Shown: positions 1-10,589 of the stretch, in pieces
Layout of the letters: every line of letters starts with the position of its first letter
How positions within the stretch are numbered: the stretch's first letter is position 1
Source of the DNA: Plantago ovata
Taxonomy: Eukaryota > Streptophyta > Magnoliopsida > Lamiales > Plantaginaceae
Direction: 5' to 3'
Assembly: GCA_028274465.1 (NCBI GenBank)
Contig: CM051457.1
Location: 48,144,362 to 48,208,361 of the forward strand
Length of the DNA: 64,000 nucleotides
The notes under the pieces: generated by a model
Told to the model about the DNA's origin: nothing
Database searches by the model: none
The model's input: the letters and a program-made list of their open reading frames with translations, nothing else
Translations under genes and position numbers: made by a program

Positions 1-473
1 GGTGAATAGCTTAAGACTTCACTTGGGAGATGGGTAGAATAGGGGAGAGTTATCTTTTATAGGGAACCCTCCTTCGTTTGATGAGAGCCAGTACTGGTTC
101 GACCTCTTTTGAGGAAAAGTCTTAACATGGTGGAACAGCAGTAAGTCCTCAGTTTCATAGGCACGGGGCAACCATTCGTATCTTAAGCATGCTTCATTAC
201 GTCGTCACTGACTAGGTCCAGGTAGAGAATGTTACGAGAGACTATCTTGTCTTGACATAAGTGCTTATGTGGATGTGTATAAGTCAATCGAGGTATTCTT
301 CAACCTATATTCATGCTTTGATTTTTATGGTTTTTGTTCATATGTTTTTTGGTAGATTCAGTAGATTAGTTCATTTTATTTGGCATGAGACTCCATTTTG
401 TATCTTGCATGTTTTTTGCATTAGAGTCTAGCTTAGTTGCTTGAGGACAAGCACAGGTTCGGTTTGGGGAGTT
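1..473 (+). mobile_element. E1 (Athila) 3' untranslated end and PPT, in inverted orientation
   Basis: This stretch matches the 3' untranslated DNA just before the 3' LTR in the sibling copies E4 (about 24683-25155) and E2 (about 28433-28905). It ends in the polypurine tract GGTTCGGTTTGGGGAGT immediately before the LTR start TGATGAA. No coding potential is seen. It reads on the plus strand while the body of E1 reads on the minus strand, so it belongs to the rearranged left piece of E1. Confidence 0.8.
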
Positions 474-1785
474 TGATGAATGTGTATTTTACACTTTCAT
501 TCGAGTCTTTTTCACCTATTTTAGCTATCCTCTATGTTAATTTAGCTATATTTTAGTGCATTTTATTCGAATAGTGTCACGTTTCCCTTTAGATTTTATT
601 TTACAGGTTTTGGTTGAAATTCGAAGATTTCCGGGCAATTATATTGAAGTTGACAAGGAATTGGTGTTCCAGAAGCCTATTTGGAGTATCTGAAGGTTTC
701 CGGATAGGATTTGGAGTCTAGGGGTCGAATCTGGAGGTTAGAAGGCCACTAGAAGTCAGAAACCGAGTCCGAAAAGGGGAAGAAATCTAAAACCGCGTCG
801 AAAACGCGGAATTCCACAAAAAAACCGCCGGACGAACCGCCGCAGAGGTGGGGCGAACCGCCCCACAACGGGCGAACCGCCGGGCGTGTGGGGCGAACCG
901 CCCCACAATAATTCGAGGCCTATATATAGTTGCTCAGTTTTCTCCGAAAATCATATCTTTCCAGACCTACTTTCTCACCTCTCTCTGTAGTTTTAGGTAG
1001 GGACTTCCCAGAGCCTATTCTGGGGGTCCGTAGCTTAGGGGACTCTTTTTCATAGCAGTTTGGAGCTCGTAGGATCGCAATCATCCGGAGATTGACAACC
1101 TTCGGTAACTTTGTATCTTACAGTTTTATTCTACTTATTTTATTATATTCTTTCAACATGTTTTCTTCTATGATTTCTGTTGATTGCATGCCTATTATGA
1201 GTAGCTAAACTTATCGTTGGTGGTAGTATGTGAATTCTTAGCAAAGGGAAGGTAATCATGCTAATGGCTATATCGTGCATTATACTCCGTGTCATTGCTT
1301 TATTTCGTTGATCAGGCACAGCCTAAATTCTCGTATGTTGTATTAATTATTATGCACAATTGGACCCTCGTCGACCTGTTCGCGAGTTTATCTTCGTAGT
1401 GTTGAATAATTACGGAACACATTAGGACAATAGTGATTGACTTGTCAGACCAATTATCTTCGTAGTGCTTAATAATTGCAACATGACACTAGATTGATTC
1501 AAAGATCTCTATGCAAGACCGAGGAATTTATGCATGATTATCGACCCGTTATGCTAAGAAGAATCATACTATCACCAATCTCCATTATCTTCTAGAAATC
1601 CCTTTGCTATCTGTTTGCTGTTTTTATATTCTAAATTAGATTTGATAAAGCTAGTTATAGTCCTGAGAGAACGACACTCGAGTCATTCTACTACTACACT
1701 ACGGTTTTCGTTGTAGTTGTGGATTGCCTTTGGCTAAATAACAAATTTATTTGCTGAATCCGGAGCACGACATCCGCGTTCATCA
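474..1785 (+). repeat. E1 3' LTR (Athila type), inverted piece
   Basis: A 1312-bp LTR running from TGATGAATGTG to CGTTCATCA. A TATA box (TATATATA near 921) follows a GC-rich array of GGGCGAACCGCCC-type palindromes at about 800-906. The sequence is the reverse complement of the LTR at 8814-10231, with roughly 1.5% differences over a 400-bp stretch compared by eye. It is followed by gtctc, the complement of the gagac that flanks the other E1 LTR, so both LTRs belong to one insertion into E2. Confidence 0.88.
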
Positions 1786-2565
1786 GTCTCACAAAGGATC
1801 CATCCGCCAGTTGCACAATAGCCTTATGCTCAGATAGTTTTCCAAGGCTACTCTTCTCAAACACATTCAAAGGGAGCACATTAGAGTAGGACCCCGTGTC
1901 TAGTGTGGCACGGACATCTTCAAGCTCACCAATCCCGACCTTAACATCGAAACTTTGAGGGAGTGGCTCGGGATCCTCTTGCTCCTCTTCACTCTCGTCA
2001 GAACTAAGGTCCTCTTCTTCCTTAGCATGTGGAGGTTCTTCCTTCTTGCAACACTCGCACTTAGCAACCTTCTTGATGGTGATTTCGACAGGAAGATCAC
2101 CAACCAAGGTAATGGACATCGACTTCTCAGTGTTGCTAGGCAGCTTGCCTTGTTCCCTACTTGCTCCTCGGTCGATCAACTCTTGCATCTTTTGTTGGGC
2201 AAGCCTAGTGCTCTCTTCCAACCTATCCAGTCTTGCTCTAGTCTTCTCAAAATCTTCTTCATAACGTTTGAGAAAACTTTGGGTGTGATCAACCATCTTT
2301 TGCAAGTTCTCCATCAGTTGAGCTGACTTCGACTTCGGTGGCTCTTTCGGAGCGGGGTTTTCGCAGTGATCATTACCATAGTTAAGCCTACTACGGTCTT
2401 GGTTAGGGCCATAAGTTTGGCTATCCGGTGCATATCCTTGATTGTTTCGGAACCCTCTTCTCCAAAATCCACCTCGAGGATTCCTACCATCTTGTCCGTA
2501 GCTAGCCTCTTGAGTACCAAACTCCGTAGCAAAGGCTTCCTCTTCGCCTCCTTGAGCCCAGTTGC
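1786..2565 (-). pseudogene. E2 gag-protease fragment (inverted piece)
   Basis: Minus-strand coding sequence closely matching the gag-protease of E4 (about 20690-21395). It covers the gag tail, an acidic linker rich in Glu and Asp, and the start of an aspartic protease with the motif LDTGSYSN. It stops at the point where E1 is inserted, and the rest of the protease resumes at 10232 on the plus strand. The junction at about 2562-2566 joins it to the T-rich 3' untranslated tract of E1. It is a fossil piece of E2, split by an insertion and turned around. Reading frames that run from here into the neighbouring LTR are chance. Confidence 0.8.
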
Positions 2566-3429
2566 TTTTTTGGGGTCTTTTCTTTTTTTTCTTTTTTTCT
2601 TTCAAGATTCTTTTTTCCTCTTTTTTTCTTCTCCTGGAATTTTTTTCTTTTTTTTCGATTTTTTTAGCCAGCAGTAGCATAACAAAAAGAGAAACAAAGT
2701 GACTCACACGACTTCCCCAAACCTATTCGAAAGAATAGGTTGGAGTACAAAATTTACGAAAAAAGAAAAACAAACTCACGATACGGCAATGAAAAACAGA
2801 AACAAGTCTATGACGGTGTAACCCCCTCCCCAAACCTATTCGGAAGAATAGGTTATAAACAAAGGATCAAACAACCTCACACTACCTCCTTCCTAGGCAT
2901 TAGCAATCTCAAAGCATGGTGAAGACTTGTTGCCCCTTAGGTACATAATTACTCGGGAAAACAACCATAAGACCCTAAATTGCATCATCCTATTATAAAG
3001 GCCTTCGTGAACCGCAGTAGAGAAAACACCACTAAGTGATGTCGAGACTACCATGCTTAACTAAGTGTAATACATAAATGTGACAAGCCAAGCGAGAAAA
3101 ACCTCAAACAAATTCATAGAGGTGAAGCATACGATTAATGGCATAGTTGGTTGATCTACCCAATAAAAAAGTTCAAAAAATTCGGCAATAAACTCCATAT
3201 AAAACATGCAAGACTATCCTAGGAAAGCAGTAAACGTGCAAATGCAGAAAAATTCACGAGTTTTTCATAAGCAAGATAAGTATAGAGATAACCAGCGATA
3301 ACCTCCTCCCCAAACCTGAACGTCGTCGCTCGTCCCGAACGCCGAAAGTGGATCCAAGGTGAGAGCTAATGCTTGTATAAGTTACCTATAATACTCAATC
3401 AAACTCGTGAGAAAACAAAACAAAACACA
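2566..3429 (-). other. E1 3' untranslated region with purine tract and paired hairpins
   Basis: No gene is seen. On the minus strand it contains two hairpins with the arms AACCTATTC/GAATAGGTT (2720-2741 and 2833-2854), each followed by the polypurine-like word TTTGGGGA, and then a nearly pure A/G tract (2570-2660 as its complement). The same order is conserved in E2, E3 and E4. Confidence 0.8.
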
Positions 3430-6270
3430 CTAACCTTCAGTGGAGGCGGTAAGGGTAAGCTCAAGGTGATCAACCTCCCTTTGATCAATAGATATCTCGA
3501 AGTACGACTTCACTCGCTGGCTATTCACCTTGAAGGTATTGCCCGTCTTTGGATCGAAGAGTTTAACAGCTCCATGGGGAGCAACTTCGATAATTTCGTA
3601 CGGTCCATCCCAACGAGTACGGAGCTTTCCTGGAAATAGTCGAAGGCGAGAATTAAATACCAAAGCTTTTTGTCCAGGAATCAATTCCTTACGTACTATA
3701 CCACGATCATGATACTTCTTAGTACGCACCTTGTAAATCTTGGCATTTTCATAAGCACCTAGTCGTAATTCATCAATCTCATCTAGTTGCAACAATCGTT
3801 CCTCGCCAGCTTTTCCCATATCAAGGTTGAGTGCTTTAATGGCCCAATATGCCTTGTGTTCTAGTTCTACGGGAAGATGACATGCTTTCCCATACACAAG
3901 CTTGTACGGAGTGGTCCCGATCACCGTCTTGTAGCTAGTCCTGTATGCCCAAAGTGCATCATTCAATTTTCCTGCCCAATCCTTCCTGCTAGGCTTCACT
4001 ACTCGCTCCAGGATCTTATTGATTTGACGGTTGCTGACTTCGACTTGCCCCGATGTCTGTGGGTGATAAGGTGTAGCGACACTATGGTGGACACTGTATC
4101 TCTTAATAAGGGAGGCGAACGTTCTATTGACGAAGTGTGACCCTCCATCGCTGATGATTGTCCTAGGGCACCCAAATCTCGAGAATATTACTTCCTTCAA
4201 GAACTTCATAACCACTGCGTCGTCATTTGTTTTTGTAGGAATTGCCTCCACCCATTTAGTCACATAGTCCACTGCAACAAGAATGTATTCATAGCCTCCA
4301 CTGTTTGGAAATGGTCCCATAAAATCAATGCCCCATACATCAAAAGGTTCTACCACTAGATTCCCCTGAAGGGGCATTTCATCCTTCTTGCCGATACCAC
4401 CTCCTCGTTGACATGGGTCACAATTCTTCACAAAACTTCGAGCATCATTGTATATTGTTGGCCAGAAAAATCCTTCCTACAGTACCTTGCGCGCTGTCTT
4501 CAATCCACTGTAGTGCCCCCCACAGTTAAGCTCATGGCAATGGCTCAGTACACTTTGCTGCTCTTCTTGTGGCACGCATCTCCTTAGAATCCCATCAGCT
4601 CCTTCCTTGAATAGATGCGGATCATCCCATATGTAAGTCCTGCATTGCTTAGCAAGAGCTCTCTTGTCCGAGGCTGAAAAGTTAGTGGGGCAAATATTCA
4701 TAGCCAAATAGTTTACAATATCCGCATACCATGGCTCTTCATTAGCCTTCATTAGGTCCTCATCAGGGAGGTCTTCATTGATGGGTATCGGATCAATAGG
4801 AATATTAGGTATTCTAGATAAATGATCTGCTACTAAATTCTCCCTACCAGCTCTATCCACTATGGTCAAATCAAAGTCTTGCAGCAACAGGACCCAACGG
4901 ATTAATCTAGGCTTAGAATCTTGCTTAGCTATCAAATGTCTCAAGGCAGCATGATCAGTATGGACATTCACAGGATGTCCAATTAAATAAGACCTAAACT
5001 TTTGTAAAGCAAAGACAACAGCTAAAAATTCCTTTTCAGTAGTTGTATAATTAACCTATGCGGAGTCTAGAGTCTTACTAACATAATAAATCACACGATA
5101 CTGCTTATCAACTTTTTGGCATAAAACAACACCCATAGCAAAATTCGAAGCATCACACATAATTTCGAAAAGAAGATTCCAGTCAGGCGGCACAACAATG
5201 GGAGCAAAAACAAACTTTTCCTTAAGGGTATTAAAAGCAACTAAGAATTCATTGGAGAAATGGAAAACCACATCTTTAGCAAGCAAGCTACTTAGAGGTT
5301 TAGCAATTTTCGAAAAATCTTTAATAAACCTCCTATGAAAACCTACATAGCCAAGAAAAGATTGCAATTCTTTCACGCAAGTAGGTGGGGGAAGTTTTTC
5401 AATGATTTCTATCTTAGCTTTGTCTACCTCAATACCTCTTTCAGAAACTACATGTCCTAGAACAATGCCTTCTCTAACCATATAATGATTCTTCTCCCAG
5501 CTTAAGGTCAAGTTGCATTCGATGCACCTTTTCACAACTAGATCTAATCTTTGCAAGCATTCATCAAATGAATCACCAAAAAGGAAAAAATCATCCATGA
5601 AAACTTCAACAAATTTAGTTACCATGTCAGAGAAAACAGAAAGCATGCACCTTTGAAAAGTGGCAGGAGCATTGCATAGTCCAAATGGCATCCTCCTATA
5701 GGCAAATGTTTCGAATGGGCAAGTGAATGTCGTCTTCTCCTGATCCTCCGGTGCAATTGGAATCTGGTAGAAACCTGATAAACCATCAAGAAAACAATAG
5801 AACTTCCGCCCCGCAAGGCGGTTTAGCATGTCATCTATAAATGGTAAAGGGAAGTGGTCTTTTTTAGTGGCGGCATTTAATCTTCTATAGTCAATGCACA
5901 TCCGTCATCCAGTGGTCTTCCTAACCGGTACCAATTCCCCCTTCTCATTCTCTTCCACTATGACTCCCGATTTCTTAGGAACTACATGTACCGGGCTCAC
6001 CCACCGACTATCTGGAATGGGGTAAATCATATCAGCATCTAGCAACTTGATCACTTCCTTTTTTACCACCTCTTGCATTGCTGGATTTATCCTTCGCTGA
6101 GGTTGCCTAACGGGTTTGGCATCTTGTTCTAGAGTGATGTTGTGCACGCATCTTGTAGGGCTAATTCCTTTGATGTCACTGATCCCCCATCCTATAGCTG
6201 CCGAATTTTCCTTCAATACTTCAATCAGCTTACTTTCTTCATTGTGGGAGAGATGTGAAGAAATAATCAC
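3430..6270 (-). pseudogene. pol: E1 pol region: reverse transcriptase, RNase H, integrase (Athila)
   Basis: On the minus strand the order is reverse transcriptase (about 6270 to 5290), RNase H (about 5290 to 4700) and integrase (about 4600 to 3430). RT shows FPLPFIDDMLNRLAG, PFGLCNAPATFQRCM and the catalytic block VFMDDFFLFGD (Athila form of the YxDD box). RNase H shows [20 protein letters not shown]. Integrase shows the zinc-binding end [11 protein letters not shown], the core [25 protein letters not shown] and [16 protein letters not shown], and a C-terminal domain with [18 protein letters not shown]. It would copy and insert element RNA via cytoplasmic particles and the nucleus. The region is broken a few times and is unlikely to act on its own. 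Confidence 0.9.
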
Positions 6271-6294
6271 AGGTTTTTTCTGATTTTCTCCTAA

Positions 6295-8561
6295 TTACAC
6301 ATACTTGAGGTGCGCAGGAAGTGGTTTCAATTCTAAGCTAGGTTCTTCAGGAAACCCACTTCCTTCTTCTTCTTCATCTAAAGGTTCAAGTACCTCTTCT
6401 CCTGCGGGAACTTCTGGGGTGCTATCCATTATTTCTACTAGTTCCCTTGCTTGTTCGGTCATGTAGCACGTCTCAGCTTGTATTGTTAGTGCCTCCTCAA
6501 GTGGTTCACGACTACCATGGCAATGATGAAATTCGGGAATTGCGGTTTCGTACCAATCGACAAATTTTAACTCCTCCGCAACTTCCCTATCTTTGATGCT
6601 ACATCCTACCAACTCAATCTTTTCGCCCATTACTTCCATGGTTATTTTCTTGCCTTTAAGTTCAAGGCATGTGTTGGTAGTTGCCATGAACGGTCTCCCA
6701 AGTAGTACTATGTGCTCACGGATATGGCTCTTTCCTTCGTCTGCGGACTTCATTACTACAAAGTCGGCTGGGATTATCAATTTGTCCACTTTCACAAGGA
6801 TGTCTTCTATTATCCCGACTGGCCTCTTCACACTTTGGTCTGCCATTTGGACGACCATATCAGTTGGTGTCAATTCTCCGAGTTCCAGGGCCTTGTATAC
6901 TGAATATGGCATTAAGTTAATGCTAGCTCCTAAGTCAAGCATTGCCTGTGTAGTTCGTCCATTCCCTAAGGCGATGTCGATGATGAAGCTTCCAGGATCC
7001 TTTTTCTTCATGGGCAATCCGGCAATCGAGTTGACCGTTTCAACCCCATTCACTTCCTTTCCTGAAGCAATCCTTTTGTTCTTGATCTCACGAAAGAATT
7101 TCGTATAGGCTGGAATATTCTGGATTAATTCTAAGAGAGGCACATTGACTTCCACTTTTGACAGGCGTTGGAATAGGGGTGAATCTTGAATATCCTTCTT
7201 GGCTGGTTTGATCCGACTCGGGTATGGCACATGTGGCTTCGGAGGCACATATGGATTGGAAGACTTGTGAAGTCCTCCTGGCATACTAGTTCCTTCCTTG
7301 ACTTCTTCATCATCTATGTCTATCACAGATGGTCTTGGTTCATCATTCCCTTTCGGAACTTCTTGAGGTTCTTTGGAACTTCCGCTATCCTCCTGTTCTG
7401 TGCTTGGCCCTCTATCATCGATCTCAGTAGATTCCACCCGCTTAGGACGTACAAAGTTAGGAATTTTGGTCATCTTTCCTCCTCGGAGCAGTAGATTCAC
7501 CGCTTCGCACTCATTCTCCTCGGTAGCAACACCTGGAGGTTGCTCGGGATCAGCTTCAGATGTCTCATCGGTAGGACTAGGATTGACCGGTTCCCTGGAG
7601 TCGGGGGGTGATTCGCTCCTCACCTCGGGTGGTTTGCTCACTACTTCTTGTGGGGTATCCTCGACTTCTTTACTGCACCTTCCACACTTCAGTAGGCTAA
7701 GTTCTTTGATAAGTTGCTCAGTTACTTCGATCGCTTCAAAAGCCTTCTCGATGCGAAGATTGTTCTCAGCTTGCCCTGCGTGTGCTACCTCGAAGACACT
7801 CTCAATGGCTTTAATCCCTGCGTAAAACGCAAGTTCCTCCTCCTCACTGATGTCTTCGTCCTCAGAATAGTCTTCGTATAACCCGTCAGTTTCGTCTTGA
7901 TTTGAGTATATGTTGGCGACTTCATTCGACATTATTTTCTCGGATTGTGCGGATCCATTGGCGTACGTTTGAAAGACCTTCACTGCCTCTTCAACTGTAC
8001 ATTCTTCTAAACCTCCACATATCCCATCTATTTGAAGCCTAACTTCATCTCGTAGTCCTCCAACAAAAAACCAAATCAGCTCCCATCGTCGAAACGGTGG
8101 TGGGGGCACTCACGTTTATACAGCTCAAATCGTTCAAAGGTGTCGCAGAACCGCTCGTATTCTCCTTGCTTGAAGTATTCGATCCGATTCCGTAGTGCAA
8201 TCGTCTCATGGTAAGGCATGAAACGTGCCAAGAACTCCTCTACTACTTGGCTCCAGGTCTTCAGTGATCCTGGTGCTAACCTTGCTATCCATATCCTCGG
8301 CTCATATCCCAAAGCAAAAGGAAATAATTTCCTGCATAATTGATCCTCGGTGAACCCCTTTGCTGGAACTTTGGCTATCTCCTCCTCATAGGACCTGATG
8401 AAGCTTATTGGATTCATATCCTCTCCTTCTTCGAACCTTGGTATCCTTCTCACTATGGTGCTGGTTACCTCGTACCCCGATAACTCTTCTTCCAAGTATA
8501 TAGCTGACCCCCTCCTGACTTGTGAGAACGTCGGTGTCAAGCGGGCTTTTAAGGTCGTCAT
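6295..8561 (-). pseudogene. gag-pro: E1 gag-protease (Athila)
   Basis: The amino end (about 8561 to 8080) is a retrotransposon gag domain with LCRKLFPFALGYEPRIWIA and a later TFERFELYKRECPHH block, typical of the Ty3/gypsy gag helix bundle. A long acidic, low-complexity middle follows, with EDEDISEEEE and Pro/Ser/Glu stretches. The aspartic protease lies at about 7000 to 6600, with LDLGASINLMPYSVYKALELG and VLLGRPFMAT, the Athila form of the retropepsin motif. No CCHC zinc knuckle was found. Gag would form the particle and the protease would cut the polyprotein. It is nearly whole, with about one break. This gag is only distantly similar to the gag of E2, E3 and E4 although the LTRs are close kin. 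Confidence 0.87.
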
Positions 8562-8813
8562 ACCTGGAAATCTGTATCAGGAGTAACTCAAAAATAAAAA
8601 TTAGCCTTGTTAGAAATTTCGAAAATCGAGACTATTTCTAGATATCGAATACTACTAAGACTAGGAAAGGAGAATTAGAAACAGACTAGGGGAGCAGTAT
8701 CAGAGAGTGATTAAATAGGATAACTAAAACTAATAGAATTAGGAATTGAAAGCTGAAAATATAACAAACTAAACAGAAAAAAGGAGTATAGTTCCCCGGC
8801 AACGGCGCCAATT
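8562..8813 (-). other. E1 leader and primer binding site
   Basis: Untranslated leader between the 5' LTR and gag. The primer binding site is at 8793-8810; on the minus strand it reads TGGCGCCGTTGCCGGGGA, complementary to the 3' end of plant tRNA-Asp including its CCA. It lies 3 nt inside the LTR. tRNA-Asp priming is usual for Athila-type elements. Confidence 0.9.
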
Positions 8814-10231
8814 TGATGAACGCGGATGTCGTGCTCCGGATTCAGCAAATAATTTTGTTATTTAGCCAAAGGCAATCCACAACTACAACGAAAACCGTAG
8901 TGTAGTAGTAGAATGACTCGAGTGTCGTTCTCTCAGGACTATAACTAGCTTTATCAAATCTAATTTAGAATATAAAAACAGCAAACAGATAGCAAAGGGG
9001 TTTCTAGCAGATAATGGAGATTGGTGATAGTATGATTCTTCTTAGCATAACGGGTCGATAATCATGCATAAATTACTCGGTCTTGCATAGAGATCTTTGA
9101 ATCAATCTAGTGTCCTGTTGCAATTATTAAGCACAACGAAGATAATTGGTCTGACAAGTCAATCACTATTGTCCTAATGTGTTCCGTAATTATTCAACAC
9201 TACGAAGATAAACTCGCGAACAGGTCGACGAGGGTCCAATTGTGCATAATAATTAATACAACATACGAGAATTTAGGCTGTGCCTGGTCAACGAAATAAA
9301 GCAATGACACGGAGTATAATGCGCGATATAGCCATTAGCATGATTACCTTCCCTTCGCTAAGAATTCACATACTACCACCAACGATAAGTTTAGCTACTC
9401 ATAATTGGCATGCAATCAACAGAAATCATAGAAGAAAACATGTTGAAAGAATATAATAAAATAAGTAGAATAAAACTGTAAGATACAAAGTTACCGAAGG
9501 TTGTCAATCTCCGGATGATTGCGATCCTACGAGATCCAAACTGTTATGAAAAAGAGTCCCCTAAGCTATGGACCCCCAGAACAGGCTCTCGGAAGTCCCT
9601 ACCTAAAACTACAGAGAGAGGTGAGAAAGTAGGTCTGGAAAGATATGATTTTCGGAGAAAACTGAGCAACTATATATAGGCCTCGAATTATTGTGGGGCG
9701 GTTCGCCCCACACGCCCGGCGGTTCGCCCGGTGTGGGGCGGTTCGCCTCAGCTCCGCGGCGGTTCGCCCGGCGGTTTTTTCGCGGAGTTCCGCGTTTTCG
9801 ACGCGGTTTTGGATTTCTTCCCCTTTTCGGACTCGGTTTCTGACTTCTAGTGGCCTTCTAACCTCCAGATTCGACCCTTAGACTCCAAATCCTATCCGGA
9901 AACCTTCAGATACTCCAAATAGGCTTCTGGAACACCAATTCCTTGTCAACTTCAATATAATTGCCCGGAAATCTTCGAATTTCAACCAAAACCTGTAAAA
10001 TAAAATCTAAAGGGAAACGTGACACTATTCTAATAAAATGCATTAAAATATAGCTAAATTAACATAGAGGATAGCTAAAATAGGTGAAAAAGACTCGAAT
10101 GAAAGTGTAAAATGCACTAAAATATAGCTAAAATAGGTGAAAAAGACTCGAATGAAAGTGTAAAATGCACTAAAATATAGCTAAAATAGGTGAAAAAGAC
10201 TCGAATGAAAGTGTAAAATACACATTCATCA
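8814..10231 (-). repeat. E1 5' LTR
   Basis: On the plus strand it runs from TGATGAACG to CACATTCATCA; read on the minus strand it starts TGATGAATGTG. It is 1418 bp, about 100 bp longer than its partner at 474-1785 because of a short tandem repeat at its U3 end. The GC palindrome array lies at about 9690-9785, and the TATA box complement near 9670. It is followed by gagac at 10232, the target-site duplication, and then by E2 protease sequence. Confidence 0.92.
10071..10229. repeat. 53-bp unit, three tandem copies, in E1 5' LTR
   Basis: The word AGGTGAAAAAGAC recurs at 10082, 10135 and 10188, exactly 53 bp apart, within nearly identical units that include GTGTAAAATGCACTAAAATA. The other E1 LTR and the LTRs of E2, E3 and E4 carry a single copy. 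Confidence 0.92.
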
Positions 10232-10589
10232 GAGACCCGAAGGCGTTGTGAAGAATGTATTGGTCAAGATTGGTGAAGCTTCTGTATACACCAATTTTGT
10301 AGTTATGCCGGCGTCTTCACCTGGGACGGGGGATGTCATTCTCTTGGGACGAACGTTCTTGACTAAGCTACGCTCCGTGATGGACATCTACCGAAGGACT
10401 TGCACTATTGAAGTGGATGGCAAGCGACATGTGTTGCGAGCCATATCTGATCCACTTGATCCACCTGATACTTCTCACACTGTTGACTACCGTGGTCTTG
10501 ATGTCTATGTTCATTCTTATTCACAGGTTCGAGGCATGAGGAGGAGATCCATGAAGGGGAAGTCTAGTACCCTCAAGAAGAAGATCTAG
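10232..10589 (+). pseudogene. E2 protease C-terminal part
   Basis: Continues the E2 gag-protease on the plus strand after the E1 insertion. The frame encodes VVKNVLVKIGEASVYTNFVVM, the flap-side strand of a retropepsin fold, then VILLGRTFLTKLRSVMDIYRRTC and a basic tail ending KGKSSTLKKKI before the stop. Wording and length match the ends of the E4 (to 21745) and E3 (from 15277) proteins. It is only the tail of a gene that starts in the piece at 1786-2565 or beyond the window. Confidence 0.85.

Larger units (their letters stand above)
2566..8813 (-). mobile_element. E1 internal region: Athila-lineage Ty3/gypsy gag-pol element
   Basis: Read on the minus strand, this holds, in order, a leader with PBS (8562-8813), gag-protease (6295-8561), pol (3430-6270) and a 3' untranslated region (2566-3429). 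The Athila call rests on the integrase wording [11 protein letters not shown] and [20 protein letters not shown], the DLGASIN-type protease and the tRNA-Asp primer site. No env-like ORF follows pol. The coding part is broken in roughly four or five places. LTR divergence near 1 to 2% suggests insertion within about the last million years under a rice-type rate of 1.3e-8 per site per year. Confidence 0.9.

Noticed and set aside
1694-2707. A 337-residue minus-strand frame running from the T-rich tract through the E2 gag piece into the LTR
   Set aside because: It crosses an element border and a low-complexity tract by chance; only the middle is real gag-protease sequence.
8793-8810. Possible tRNA-Asp gene fragment
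   Set aside because: Only the 18-nt 3' end match is present, next to an LTR; it is a primer binding site.
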